Position numbers and translations under genes: made by a program. The notes under the pieces are model-generated. The model saw nothing but the letters and a program-made list of their open reading frames with translations, was not told where the DNA came from and searched no databases. 64,000 nucleotides of DNA from Ptychodera flava (lineage: Eukaryota; Hemichordata; Enteropneusta; Ptychoderidae): positions 48,245,433 to 48,309,432 of the forward strand of contig NC_091931.1 of assembly GCF_041260155.1 (NCBI RefSeq), in the 5' to 3' direction. Every line of letters starts with the position of its first letter. The stretch's first letter is position 1. Shown piece after piece: positions 1-11,245 of the stretch.

Positions 1-1513
1 TTTTACTCTATGACGATAAATATTTTTGAAACATTTGGCGCGCCGTAGAATGGGTTTATCAAAGTAGAGTGGAACCGAGAGCCTTGTGAGTTTCAATGCT
101 TTTAGCATTTCCCCTAGGAGATCAATGTCATGTGATAGTTTACATTTCACCTTTGATAACGGAACTTACCGACGCATCGGAAGAAATTATCGATTTAATA
201 TTAAAAGCTTCTGCAAAATTCTTTTTTCCTGTGGTATTTTAAAAATATTTGTGTTGTTATGTACCATTTTCTACGCGTAGGCGTTCTACTCTGTCAAATA
301 CCATGATTAGATTCAGCTTGACGATCAGCGGCATCAAGCTTGACATGGAAGTAGTAAGCTTCAAAAGTAAGAACCAAAATTGAAATATCCCCCTTCTCGA
401 AGTAGAGCGAAATTTCTAGAGATGTAATGCAGATTATGTCCATGTTGATCGTTGCATTCTATGATCAATCTTACTGCAAGGCAGGGCAATGTGATGAGTA
501 TGCTTGATTTACGAAATTAAGTATCTACCACCCCTGGCTACCTGATCGAACTGCCCGGCATACTATAACTAGTGGTGTATCATCAGAAGCGATCGTTTTC
601 CTTCTAACATCAGTGTAGGGCGTATCACGAGATGAGAAAGTAAATTAAGATACATGAATGACCTTCGAGTCAGCTGATTACTTCACAAAAAAGGTATTAT
701 TGTTTCGTTTTGGTAGATGTTCTTCACTTTTTCAGTAGCCGATCGTTTGGCTAAGTCTGTAAGCTCACGTCGTTTATTTGAGTTAAAGTCTTTCGGGATG
801 AGGCCAAATGAAAAAAAAAATATATGTATGTTTTCGGTAAGCCGACCTACCCTAGAAAAAATCCGCCTACCCCAGACATTTGTTTCGAATTTTCAAACAT
901 TTTGACTCAATTGAAAATACAATACACCATACACTAAAGGGTAAACTTTAACCTAGAGAGCCTGTTGTTATAGTTATGTTGCCATGCTTAATGCTAGAGG
1001 GCCCAATGATTTCATGCTCAACGGTCGATGGCTCTGAGTTTGCACAATGTCTATTGTAATGGTAGTCTATTGTATTGATACTTCCTGGTCGTTTAAATTT
1101 TAACTCAGTGACGTCAACTCTGTTACAAATATAACGCTATCGTCTGTTGACTTGCTCAGTTTATGATGGACACTTATGAGCAAATGGAGTGCCATTTATT
1201 TAGGAAATATGAGAAGGAAGGATCCATATCCAAAATCTGCATGAGTGAAAATGTATGGCCATGTAAACTAGTTTTGATACAAGTAGGTTGTCATATCAAA
1301 CCTGATAGTTATAAATAGGCACGGTAATCTGCTTTTGCTCTTTCTTAATTTCAGTTGGGTTTGGAATTACATATTGTGAAAAAAAATTGCAAATACGAAT
1401 ATCCAGCACGGTAAAGGCAAGTTTCTATCGATTGCAAAGCTGTATATTTGTTTACATTGTTTGACATGTCACACTTATAAAGATTGCTGAATTCAGTCCT
1501 CTTTGACTTTACA
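1..1513. other. Gene-free left flank and probable 3' UTR
   Basis: No convincing coding region on either strand; the short open frames lack splice sites and coding bias. On the minus strand an AATAAA signal (bases 1200 to 1195) lies about 310 bp past the stop codon of the secreted-protein gene, so roughly 1195-1513 may be its 3' UTR. Confidence 0.4.
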
Positions 1514-1800
1514 TTAAGGTGTTTTAAATGCAGAACAGAAACGTACATCGAACAATGCATCGATCTGACTGTCCGATAACGATGTCTGATTTCTAGAAAC
1601 TTGGTGGTAGTCGACGCTAGGTAGAGCATCTTCAAATATATCTCGCGAATTAGTCCTACCGCTGATCCGAAATCGTAGACCAATTACTAACTCAGTATCA
1701 GTCCCTCTTGGGTTAGCAAGGACGCTTTCAAGCCAATACCTTCTGGGTTCCCTTTCTGATATGTAATCCCTGATGTGGTTAACCTGATCCACCGGTAGAC
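1514..1800 (-). CDS. Exon 2 of putative secreted/surface protein
   Basis: On the minus strand a clean acceptor (TTGATTTTGCAG) ends at 1801 and is followed by a 94-codon open stretch ending in a stop at 1514-1516. It is read in phase 1, which matches the donor of the signal-peptide exon at 6032-6101. The joined product would be about 118 residues: signal peptide, then a polar segment starting LPVDQVNHIRDYISE and rich in charged residues, with one N-glycosylation sequon (NQT) and one cysteine near the end. Base composition is less AT-rich than the flanks. I do not recognise the family. An internal GTACGT after ...LFD is a usable donor, so the exon could instead end there and continue into exons left of the window. 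The exon call is stronger than the terminal-exon call. Confidence 0.5.
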
Positions 1801-2367
1801 CTGCAAAATCAAGGGATCAAGAATCACAATTTTTTGGAGCCAAATGTGTTTCAGAAAAAAATAAATTCTTTGAGATATTTTGTATCAAACATTACGTCAT
1901 CTTCCTAATAGAGTGTCGACAGTTCATGAACTCATTTCCTCAGCATTCTTGAGATTTACATTTAACACGATTGGAACTTTTTTGGGATAATTGGGTCTTC
2001 ATATTTTTCAAATTTCTCAAAAATGTTGGGTGCCCTATAGCTGAATGTCTCAATATTACAAATTACTCATAAAAACAAGTATAACATAAAAAGAAAAGCA
2101 GATTAGCTTACATTTTCAGATTTTAAAGATATTACTTCGCCATCCAATTATCCCAAATGAGTTCCAATCGTGTTAATTTACATCGGAGGACGAATTAACG
2201 ATGAGATCCTGGTTAAGTCATAGTTTTATTGATATTCAGATTTTTCTAACCACTGATAAATGATCTATTTGTTAACAGCAACTTTCTAAATATCATCTGT
2301 AAACTGTATAAAAATGAAGAAAAGTGCGCTCTTTTGGAACCGTATGTACTGATGTGGACGTTTGGCA

Positions 2368-2608
2368 TTAAAGAGAAACAGTCGTCGGAACTGCGCCTTT
2401 GCGAGTTTCTTGTTTACAAACATTGTACTTCCTACACGATATTTTGATGCACCTCATCATCATAGCTGCAACATTTATACGATGTAGATTATGACAGACA
2501 TGTTTTAACTTTCATCAATCACCATCGTACCTTGGATACAGGGTTTACATTGGTCGTATGGGTCCCATACGACCTTAAAGCGCAGTTCCGACGACTGTAT
2601 CCCTTTAA
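2368..2608. mobile_element. TTAA-flanked MITE, about 233 bp
   Basis: Two inverted ends share ACAGTCGTCGGAACTGCGC (left from 2378, right complement ending at about 2598), preceded by AGAGAA / AGGGAT. The element is bounded on both sides by TTAA (2368-2371 and 2605-2608). TTAA target duplication is the mark of piggyBac-type transposition, so this is probably a non-autonomous piggyBac-like element. There is no transposase inside. Confidence 0.75.
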
Positions 2609-2651
2609 GATTGCCAATGTATAATTAACTAGATTTGAGACTGTTTTACAA

Positions 2652-3000
2652 TTAAGGTAGTGTGCGCCCCAAAGTGAAAGACTTTAACTTTACCTCAAAA
2701 TTTCCTCACGGAATCATTAAATCATTCACTTTAAAAATCAAGAATAAAAATCGGGGGTCACTGTGCAGAGAAACTTTTACCCAAAATTTACCGTTATTTG
2801 TAATTCAAAATGGCCACCATCCCTATATTAACTCTTTGGAGGAAAATAAAATTGTTTGATTTTCAAAAAAATCTAAAACGATAAAAGTTTTTCTGACTCA
2901 AAGAGCTTCAAAATGAACCCCAACAAGTGGTAGATCAGAAAAGAATTGAAAAAGTTTTGAGAGTCCAAATATCTGTCCCCAAGGCGCATTTTACGTTAAA
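2652..3000 (+). mobile_element. R1 family MITE, full-length copy
   Basis: Begins TTAAGGTAGTGTGCGCC and ends GGCGCATTTTACGTTAA, so the ends are imperfect inverted repeats with TTAA at both borders. The inside shares long stretches with copies at 9345, 51763 and the array at 57-61 kb. It contains a conserved AATCAAGAATAAAAAT stretch and an AAAATGGCC box. Small open frames across it recur in other copies but look like chance. Confidence 0.75.
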
Positions 3001-4265
3001 CGGGAACTTACAGGACCGTGGGCGCATAATAGAACGATTACTCATGACGCACACGATTTACATACATTGGGCGGGATTTTCGGAGTCACTTGTGGATGAT
3101 GGTTAATGGACGGGTAAACACTGTCTGTTACCGATTAAGAGGGATTTATAGCATTCAATTATCACCTTCCGTCTAAATGTAATGGAAACCTGAAGAAGAG
3201 ATTTGTCTCCACGGGTAAAATACACTGAACGCAATCATATTATGGCCGTAGTAATATCTAATGTCTGCCTAACTGCAGTCAGTGTGAACGTCGACTAAAA
3301 CTAAAACTTCGTTGTATACTACAGCACGATGACAGTCTTATGTATAACCAATTTACTTGTTCTAAGGAATGAATCAAAGGCAACATTTTCGCCTACTATT
3401 TGACAACATAAACAGCGCTGGCAGCGTCCGACAACTGCCGCAAATTCGCAAACAATGCGAGGGCAAGTAACGCCGACCATCGAAGTGACGCGTGACTGTC
3501 AGGATTTCGACCCCGGGGTGACGTAATTGAGGTGAAATGTACATTGAGGTAATGTAGACTTTGACTGCATACGATACGATAGGCCTACAGGAATTTGAAC
3601 AATGCATAAAGTTTGTGACAAACAGAACTTAAAGTTTTCTATTGACATATATTGAAACTGAGACTTTTGGAATATACTGTACAGGTATGACAAATCCGCG
3701 CGTTGATATTTTTCCATGCCGTGGCGCAGTTTGCCGCGATCGCAAGTAAGCTTGAATGTTCTGATACACTGCAGTCAAGAGTTGTCTGTACTCGCGAATG
3801 ACGTATGTCTGTCTATGCAGTTTTTGCATTTTTTCGCTTATCTGGTGACGAAAATTTCGAAGCCTGATGACCTTTCGACACTGTTGTAAATGGAAAGACA
3901 GATGTGTATTGCCCGCTTTTCGTCAATCACTTGTAACATTTGTCACGGATCGACTGGCTGTGACAGACGCAAATGACTAGAAAAGCAGTACTGCACTACT
4001 GGATTTCAACGATGTGCCAATAGTAACAATATTGCTTGTGGTCTCAAATATACGGTAACAGAAACTAATTTGCCATTTACTTTTGGGTTAAGGAAATAAA
4101 ACACTAAAACAAATTCAGAATGGATTTTCTTGGGCAGTATCGAAGACGCGATTGGCGATATGATCACTGACTTGCCGAAAATGATCTTTCTGTATAGGCA
4201 TGATGGTGTAGGCATAAGTATAGCAATGGAGCTACCATGGTACAGCCCTTTGTACGATGTTGTGT

Positions 4266-4312
4266 AGCATGATATAATATATTATACAAATATTATATTA
4301 TATCAAGCTACC
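4266..4312. repeat. AT-rich palindrome
   Basis: TAGCATGATATAATAT is mirrored by ATATTATATCAAGCTA, giving a hairpin of about 20-bp arms. It is followed by a TTCTGATTGGACGAG motif, a phrase that recurs near 42040 and 61340 beside other repeat-like sequence. Probably the core of a small foldback element. Confidence 0.45.
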
Positions 4313-4845
4313 ATGCGCCATTCTGATTGGACGAGAGCTCATTCCACCGATGATAAAATATTGTTTTAGCACTGATAGCGGTGGTAAAACGGGCCCCTAA
4401 ACAAGGTAAATCTGTGCATTTATGTACACCTACTTATTAGTATTAATGTTCATGATTAGACTAGAGTGGTTTCAAGTCCATGGTTGTGCAAGAAATTTGA
4501 TTTTGGAATTTCACCGAAATGTTGATTCACTATACATTGTAGGCTATGAGGAAATTACAAATAACTCATAGGTTATCTGATTCTAAATTGTTATTCAAAA
4601 GTTGTTCGACCTGAAGCTTCCAGTTGTTATTGATGACATTTTGCACTATTCGTAACAGTTTGTAATCTGTCAATGTCCTCAAAAAATAAAAAAATGTATA
4701 TACAGCGACATGAACATTTGACACCGACCTATACCCAATGTATTGTCAATGGGAGAATGATATCAAATGAGTGATCTCCCAAATTGTTATTGAAAGAGTC
4801 ACTATAGGGGACAGTTATGCACAAATAGAGGAGTTGGATAGGTAG

Positions 4846-5160
4846 AAATCATGACAACTAAAATCAATATGGCAGCTTTTATCATCAATACATTGTTTAT
4901 TATACCCGTAAACTTGCGCCCGAAGGGCGCGCCGAAAATGGGAATGGCAGAAAATGAAAGTGCCAGGAGGTATTTTTTTTCTTTTTTCAGTATTCCATAT
5001 TCTTCAATACGTGCACATGCAATTTCAGCTTTGATGCATAAAAAGGTGACCCTCCCCCATAGGCTTGCACAAAAAATGCTTGCGCGCAAAATGGCGACCC
5101 ACCCCCAAAAAACACCGACCCCCGCCCTGTAATTTGTGTCCAGTCCCTAATCTTTATCTA
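4846..5160. repeat. Repeat-like block with GCGCCC hairpin
   Basis: Contains a GC hairpin (GCGCCCGAAGGGCGC), runs of GAAAATG, then C-rich segments with ACCCACCCCC. Overlapping open frames occur on both strands, which argues against coding. The composition resembles an interspersed repeat, but I see no second copy in this window. Confidence 0.3.
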
Positions 5161-6031
5161 ATTGCATTGCTCTGATAAGTCGGTGCGTTATATTTGCTTC
5201 GACCAGTTGGGTAAATATCGCTCTGACCATGTGATAAATTTGAATAATCATGATTGACACAGTGTCGTTACATTTATTTTGCAAATGGGGTCAAATGCTC
5301 TTTCACAGAACACGAACACATGCCGTCTCTGAAAAAAATTACGATATTTTCAAAGTTTATTTTTAACCCGACTGCATTCGCTGTATATTCATAGACATTA
5401 TATGCGACATTCGGTGACAATAAACAGCTTGAACATGGTAAAATGACATGATTCTTCGACCAAACACGGCACGTCCGATCAGTATAGTGTGGCTTTTCTT
5501 CATTTGCACAGATTTACTGTAATCCGCATTTATAGGGGAAGTTCCTGTTTAAGTTTGATAGGGCTGTAATAGATACCTTAAAATGGCCACCCTCAGTTGT
5601 AAATTGATTAAATTTCTTCTAACAATTATTGACGACTGAGAATCGAAGTTTTCTCATCATGTCAGACTATTATTGTCATCTTTCACCATTATTACCAGTA
5701 AAAACTCTTTTGAATACAAAACAACGTACTGAATGAACGTCGTTGCAGCATCACAAGGAGGAAGTAAAATGACCTGATATTAGGACAAAATTACATCAAC
5801 AAATGTCGCCTAAAATGAAACTGTATTTTCCCTTTGTGAATGAACTTAGATTTGGGGGGGGGGGGATGTTGAAAGGAATGTTTTATACGTCGCTTGAAGA
5901 AAGTAAAACAAGGCCAACTGAATCATTCAAAGGCCGTAAGTGTGTGCTCGCAAGAGACGAAATGTATGTCTTTAAGGAAGAAGCTTTACAGTCCCTATAG
6001 TCTTGGTTGTTAGTTTCCGCCTTACACTTAC

Positions 6032-6101
6032 CAGATCCAAGGTTTAGCAGGAAAAGCAGCAAGACAACAAAGTTACAGATTCCGGCAACTTTGTCAGCCA
6101 T
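6032..6101 (-). CDS. Exon 1 (signal peptide) of putative secreted protein
   Basis: The ATG at 6101 sits in a strong Kozak context (ACAACCATGG). It opens 23 codons: MADKVAG, a hydrophobic core FVVLLLFLL, then NLGSG, a typical eukaryotic signal peptide with small residues before the predicted cleavage. The exon ends at 6032 in a consensus donor (G|GTAAGT), phase 1. The reading frame runs a few codons further upstream without an ATG, and downstream into the intron. The first downstream minus-strand acceptor in the right phase with a good open frame is at 1800, implying an intron of about 4.2 kb. The signal peptide and donor are visible directly; joining to exon 2 is inference, and other exons could lie between. 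Confidence 0.55.
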
Positions 6102-7390
6102 GGTTGTGGTCACTTGTTTCAGGACAAGCAGATCAAGGAAGTAAAGCCGTGTTTGGCATATCTCGACGCACCTGTATGTAGACTGTGTTGGTAGACTGTT
6201 CAGCTGAGCAGTGTTGGTATGTCACTTTTATTGTGTGTATGTTTGCTTGTTTGTTTATGTAAATTATGAAGGACCATGCGACTGTTGACACATGATGCTA
6301 TAGACCTTTTCCTGGTTATCCAACAATGCATTCCTGTGGTTATATCAAACACCGTATACACACTTAAAACAACAAGAACATGCTGATTTTGTGTTGTACG
6401 GTGGATAGTTATGCAAGAATGACACAAATTTGCAATACCAAAAAATGCCTCGAGCATTTATATCCATGGGTGACCAAAATATAGGGTCTTTGTGTACCCT
6501 GCCATAGCGCTCTATGAGTAACATACCCTGCGTGTACCCTACCGTGTACGTTCTATGAGTATCGTACGCTTTGTAGCGCACTGCATCATGGAACCGGTAA
6601 AAGAACTATTGAAGTGATTTATGACATCAACTTAATAATCTTTGTTACCAATCAAAATGTTATGTCGCCTGTCATTGCGAATGGATTTCAACATATTAAA
6701 ATCGCGTTATAGGTAAAGTACGCAGAGGACTTTAATCGAACAGAAAATCGAAAATCTCATGTGCTGAGTGCATTTTTAGGAATGCCTATCCTCAGCCCTA
6801 TGCTGTAATGTAAATGTGAACCCCCTTCCTTTTTACTACCTACAACAATATAGATTTTCAATTAACAATTCGACGGTAGGTTTGATCAAAAGAAAGTACA
6901 GAATTCCATTTCATGTATGATTTTTATACTGACAATAGTAAAAAATTAGACTCACTAACTTCAACAAAAGATTGTCATGATATACTAATTGTCAAGCATC
7001 ATCATGTGAATCATATCTGCAATGCAATTGTAATTTTGGCGTCGCAGTCACTATTACATAACAATCTTTGTGTTCTTTTTCATCAGCGTCCTGAGTGATG
7101 GCCATGTACATATTACACCAAACTTAATGACCCATATGCATCAGTTTGCATTTACCAGCAAACAGACACTCAAAGTGATTACATTGACGTGTCATAAAAT
7201 ACCGCGCGCTCACTAGCAGTTTGTTATCCGTTTTACAAGTTTGACGAGCGGGACCTTGTTTTGAACCTAAAGCCAGCACTGATGATGACCAGTGAAGGAA
7301 CAGCGAATAAAAAGCTGCACTGTGTATTATGATCATTTAACAATAAAAATAAAATGTTTGCCTCGCGTGAGCGGAAAAGTGTGGAACGAT
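6102..7390. other. Upstream spacer, no gene seen
   Basis: Upstream of the signal-peptide exon. Bases about 6480-6570 carry two diverged copies of a GTACCCT...TCTATGAGTA phrase. No TATA box, coding exon or RNA gene could be supported. Confidence 0.4.
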
Positions 7391-7394
7391 GTTG

Positions 7395-7690
7395 TCAATT
7401 AATCAATCAATCAAATGGATTTCTTTAGCCAATAGTGTTCAATGGCGCTTTTCAGAGTCAAGAGTTGTTCAGTATGTTCTACTAAAAAGAAAAGTGTTGA
7501 TGTTCTCCTTAAATGCATCAAGAGTGGGTGACTGACGTACTGGACATTGTTCTATGTGAGGGGGCAAAGTGTGTGACAAAGGACGATTTTGTCATTAGAT
7601 CGAAGAACTCTGGATGAATTTATGATATTGTCCGATATGTAGGCAGGAGTTCTGCTGTATGTTTATTAATGCAGTAATTTTCCAAGAGTA
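7395..7690 (-). mobile_element. 3' end of a CR1/L2-like LINE
   Basis: Read on the minus strand, a short frame gives PPHIEQCPVRQSPTLDAF followed by KENINTFLF and a stop. This is the usual C-terminal signature of CR1/L2/Jockey-type reverse transcriptase ORFs. It is followed by a 3' UTR with GCGCCATTGAAC and a tail of ATTGATTGATTGATTAATT, the short tandem tail such LINEs carry. It is 5'-truncated; only the last tens of codons remain. Confidence 0.65.
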
Positions 7691-8149
7691 TCCAGGTTGC
7701 TCTCTCTGTGATCGATATGCCATTTTGAAAACAGTTATCTTTATGTTTGTCTTTCAGACCTATTAAAGAAGTAAATGCTATTACTTTTATCACGTAGTTA
7801 CTGATTCAACTCATTAACTTTAAAACATAGTTACAAGATCAACTCACCAGAACACGAATATCACAGGAGAACTTACAAAAAAAATTTGTTGGGTCCGTCA
7901 ATTTGTTTCTTGCCGACGATTGGCCGACTCAATTGTTAATTTTATACATGCTCCTTCTAAATATACCTGACTCGGTGACCACTTATGCTTATGAGACTAA
8001 TTTTCTCAGTAATGATGGTACGAGTTTCATCATTAAATTTAATTTTGGGGCAGTGTTCCATTTTACAGCAGTCATTGTAACACACCTCATCCGCAGTCTG
8101 TATTCTAATTCGCCAATTGATAGTCACGTGGGATGCATTCTTTTTGTGC

Positions 8150-8265
8150 TGATCAACGCAAACGACGTCATCAGGCATCATTTGTTTGAACTGTTGCCTG
8201 CCAGGCATCAGTTCCGAAAAATGATGCCCGCTGACGTCAAACGCGACATTGACGCGAACGCGGAC
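8150..8265. repeat. Imperfect foldback with TGACGTCA-like ends
   Basis: The left arm (GACGTCATCAGGCATCATTT, 8165-8184) is mirrored by AAAATGATGCCCGCTGACGTC, with a CAGGCATCAG/CTGTTGCCTG centre. Arms are about 37 bp and roughly 80 per cent alike. Open frames of 135 and 149 codons cross it on opposite strands and look like shadows of the inverted repeat. Confidence 0.5.
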
Positions 8266-8536
8266 CGGAATGTAAACAAAGATGTCGTCTGCGGCCGATC
8301 GAAACGATAGTCGAGAAATTTCTTGGTTTATCCTACTTTCTGAAGAAGAATTGAATGCTTTGGTCTCCAACAAGGACTCGATACGGACAAAAACTATAAT
8401 AATCAACGGTGTATTGAACGTTTTGCAGATTCTTTTGGGAAAAACTTTTTCTTAGAACCACCCCAACATATTCCATCGTAGGCCTACATGCGACAAGTTT
8501 TGTGTATAGTACGTTCTTATGCATGGCTACGGAGGA

Positions 8537-8748
8537 GGTGTGTTACAAAACACATATTGACTGGCGATGGGGGCAACAGCATACGTCTTTAACCCCTCGG
8601 GCCTGTGAGTCACCCCCAAAAATAGACTGTTTCCCTCGGCCTACGGCCTCGGGAAACAGTCTATTTTTGGGGGTGACTCACAGTCCCTCGGGGTACAGAC
8701 GTATGCTGTTGCCCTCATGGCCAGTCAATATGTGTATACTGTAACACC
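8537..8748. mobile_element. Foldback MITE with near-perfect arms
   Basis: GGTGTGTTACA...CACATATTGACTGG at the left is mirrored by CCAGTCAATATGTG...TGTAACACC at the right. The inner arms (AACAGCATACGTCT; GTGAGTCACCCCCAAAAATA; GACTGTTTCCCTCGG) are almost identical in inverted order around a centre of CCTACGGCC. The high arm identity suggests recent insertion. No clear target duplication and no coding capacity. Confidence 0.75.
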
Positions 8749-8969
8749 ATTAACATTCCGTTGATGTCAAAAAACGCAAATATGCTGACGCACTGACCTA
8801 AACAGAAGCATTCTCACACAAGTCACCCGAGGTGAAAGGTTTGACGGCTGTGTCTGACAAATGGCAACATAGGAGAAGGAGTCAAGCATTTCACGTCGTA
8901 AATCATAAATCTGACAACCAATTCTCCAGTGCCGTTCACTCTATGCCATGCCATTTGGTGCATGGCAGT

Positions 8970-8972
<3 letters not shown>

Positions 8973-9029
<57 letters not shown>
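8973..9029 (+). repeat. (GA)n microsatellite
   Basis: About 28 perfect GA units. Confidence 0.98.
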
Positions 9030-9033
<4 letters not shown>

Positions 9034-9344
9034 GTAGATCCAAGACGTACCTAAAAACGTAGTGCAAGGTTCACAGACCAACGTGAAATGAGGTTACCGT
9101 TCTTGATCCTTATGATTCCTCCGGCCTGAGAGAAAAATTTTGCACAGCTTAGTTCTGTCCTAGGGAACAGAGTAACCTGGGTGTTTAATGTTGTTGTTGT
9201 TGTTTGCAGGTGTATTGACGAACTTGTGCTCCTAAGTGGTCGGCGTACCTGTCTGAAGGCTTTCAACACACGTGTTTAGCATTGTATGATTGATTGCCAA
9301 ACGATGAACTATGACATTAAACAATCCTCTGCAAAGTTTCAGGT

Positions 9345-9580
9345 CACGGTAGCATGCACCTCGAAAGTAAAAGACTTCAACTTTAGTTCAAACTTTCCCA
9401 GAGGAATCTTACACCATACTACTATAGTTTTTCGAAATCAAGAATAAAAAGGCAGGGTTCACCGTCCAAATTTTGCTACTAGAGAAACAAATTACCAAAG
9501 ATTTACCGATATTTGAAAGTCAAAATGGTCGCCACCCCTGTGTTAACTCTGTGGAGAAGAATAAAATTTAAGACGGGTTA
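9345..9580 (+). mobile_element. R1 family MITE, partial copy
   Basis: Starts with a diverged GGTAGCATGCACCTCGAAAG and carries the R1 core: AAGACTTCAACTTTAGTTC, AATCAAGAATAAAAA, TTACCAAAGATTTACCGATA, and AAAATGGTCGCCACC. The right third is missing. Confidence 0.7.
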
Positions 9581-10199
9581 TAACCTTGTGATTGTTACAA
9601 ATGAATGTAAAACATGTTCTGTCCTTTACACCTTTCACGATGCAGGGGGAGATAAAAGCAGTCTTTGCACTGAGTCTTCACATTATCCTAAGATGATTGT
9701 AATTCCCTCGTGTCTGTAAAAATGAAAAGAACTTGAACCTTACCTAAACACCTCTTGACACATAGGTTGATTTGCATGGCAGAAACCATTCCCTTACCTC
9801 GACACTCTGGTTGAACGCCATTCGACAATCTCTTTCATCAGTTTCATTGCCAACTTTGATATTTTTGTTTAGCACCATGACAGTAACAGGCCCGTTGCCA
9901 TGATATTTTTGTAATGTGTCACTGTATTCTTATCCTGAAACTTTGACTGAGTGACTCTTAAAGACGCTCCTTTCCAATTCCTATCTTGACACTCTGATTC
10001 CAAAAGTGGCACTCCTTGAACCAGATATTTACATTTACTCTCTTATTGAATATCTCTTTAGAAATAGCATTTTACTTTCGCAACTTGGTAATACTGCTGT
10101 GTACAAAGATATTCATCAGCTTTGTAGATAAACTATCTATAAAGAATTTCTATAACAACCTTTATTCTAACTAGCAAGAATATAAAATAAGACCCAAAC
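9581..10199. other. Spacer, nothing recognised
   Basis: No gene, RNA or repeat could be supported on either strand. Confidence 0.4.
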
Positions 10200-11245
10200 A
10201 ATATAAAAATCATTAGGACAAGGAGACCCATGCCAAATTTCCACGCGATCCAACCACCGTTTACAAGAGAAAATTGGTAAAGACTGCTGGTTATTGATAC
10301 AGCATTAGAAGTGGTTGAACAAAAACTCGATACGGAATTGCTATGAGTGTGGAGTTTCTGGATGTTGAGTTAAACACCATATATTTTGTGTATCACAGTC
10401 AGTGCTATAGGCAAACACATGGCCCGGAAATGGGAAGTCCATGGCCAGTTTAGCCCATTGTGGCCAACTTCTATGGAGTTCTTTGAGGAGTTAACACTTA
10501 CTACAACAATTAGACCGCGGATTTGGAATTGAAATGTGGATGATACTTTCACGGTGATGAACAGGGATAATGTTACGACCTTGACAGATCACACCAACAC
10601 ACAAGACGAGGTGGAGAAGATATTGGAACATAAAGAATTTGAAGAAGCACTAGCTGCTTGCGGTTATTCGAAATAGGCACTGACACAACATCAGCATGTG
10701 ATCGCTTCATCCTCCGAAACTGGAGATTGTTATAAAATCAAGTAACCGACGAAAAGCATGGCGACATTTGCCCTAGACATTTATCTCTGAGAAACTATAC
10801 AGAATTTACAGGAAAACACAGCATTTACGTTGCTTTCAAACCTCATCGAACTAATCGGCATCTTCTTGTTCCTCCATAATAGAAGGCTAGAACAACGATG
10901 TGGTATAATATACGCGAGATTCCGTGTAAGGATAGGTGAGACAGGTCAAAAATTGACGAACACTGGAAATCTGTCAGAGATAAGACAATTTTATCAGCCT
11001 TATTCAAACACGCATAACAATTTCATCACCATTAAGATGACTTGCTGAGGAAGATCAGAGAATTGACTAACATGAGACGTCACGTTCCGCATATAAATAT
11101 TATGAGATACATCATATTTACAATCAGTTGATCACATCGCCATCTAGTGGTCAGCTATAAATATTACATTTCCTGCTTTCTTTTTTTGTCATTCTGATGA
11201 AGATCATCGTCCATGAGAGATCGAAAGCTTTTTTATCACTTGAGT
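10200..11245 (+). mobile_element. Decayed Penelope-like element (RT and GIY-YIG remnants)
   Basis: Short stretches in different frames match hallmark pieces of Penelope-like retroelements in the right order. These are a YRQTHG / MGSP segment before RT motif B, a VDDTFTVM catalytic block (RT motif C), an EALAACGYSK block, a FKPHRT phrase from the linker, and a GIIY...IGETG remnant of the GIY-YIG endonuclease. The element is an old, broken fossil with several breaks and at least one internal loss; no intact ORF remains. The 3' flank has a hammerhead-like CTGATGA...GAAA core (11194-11226), as known for this family. The left boundary is approximate. Confidence 0.7.
11194..11226 (+). ncRNA. Hammerhead-ribozyme-like core
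   Basis: CTGATGA (11194-11200) and GAAA (11223-11226) bracket a short stem made of GATC/GATC. This is the conserved core order of a hammerhead ribozyme. Penelope-like elements are known to carry such ribozymes. Stems I and III are not resolved by eye, so activity is uncertain. Confidence 0.35.

Larger units (their letters stand above)
1801..6031 (-). other. Intron of the secreted-protein gene
   Basis: Runs from the donor GTAAGT at 6031 to the acceptor TTTTGCAG at 1801. It holds a TTAA-flanked MITE, a full R1 element, an AT palindrome and a repeat-like block (listed separately). The rest (about 3000-4250 and 5160-6030) shows no recognisable feature apart from a poly-G run near 5855. Confidence 0.4.

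Noticed and set aside
2662-2859. Recurring peptide frame in R1 copies (also at 59852 and 60328)
   Set aside because: Follows copies of a short transposon; frames are of different lengths and break differently, so shared DNA explains it.
4802-5132. Overlapping frames of 95 and 93 codons
   Set aside because: Both strands open over repeat-like sequence with hairpins and homopolymers.
7903-8406. Opposite-strand open frames of 135 and 149 codons
   Set aside because: They mirror each other over an inverted repeat, lack splice and start context, and give no recognisable protein.
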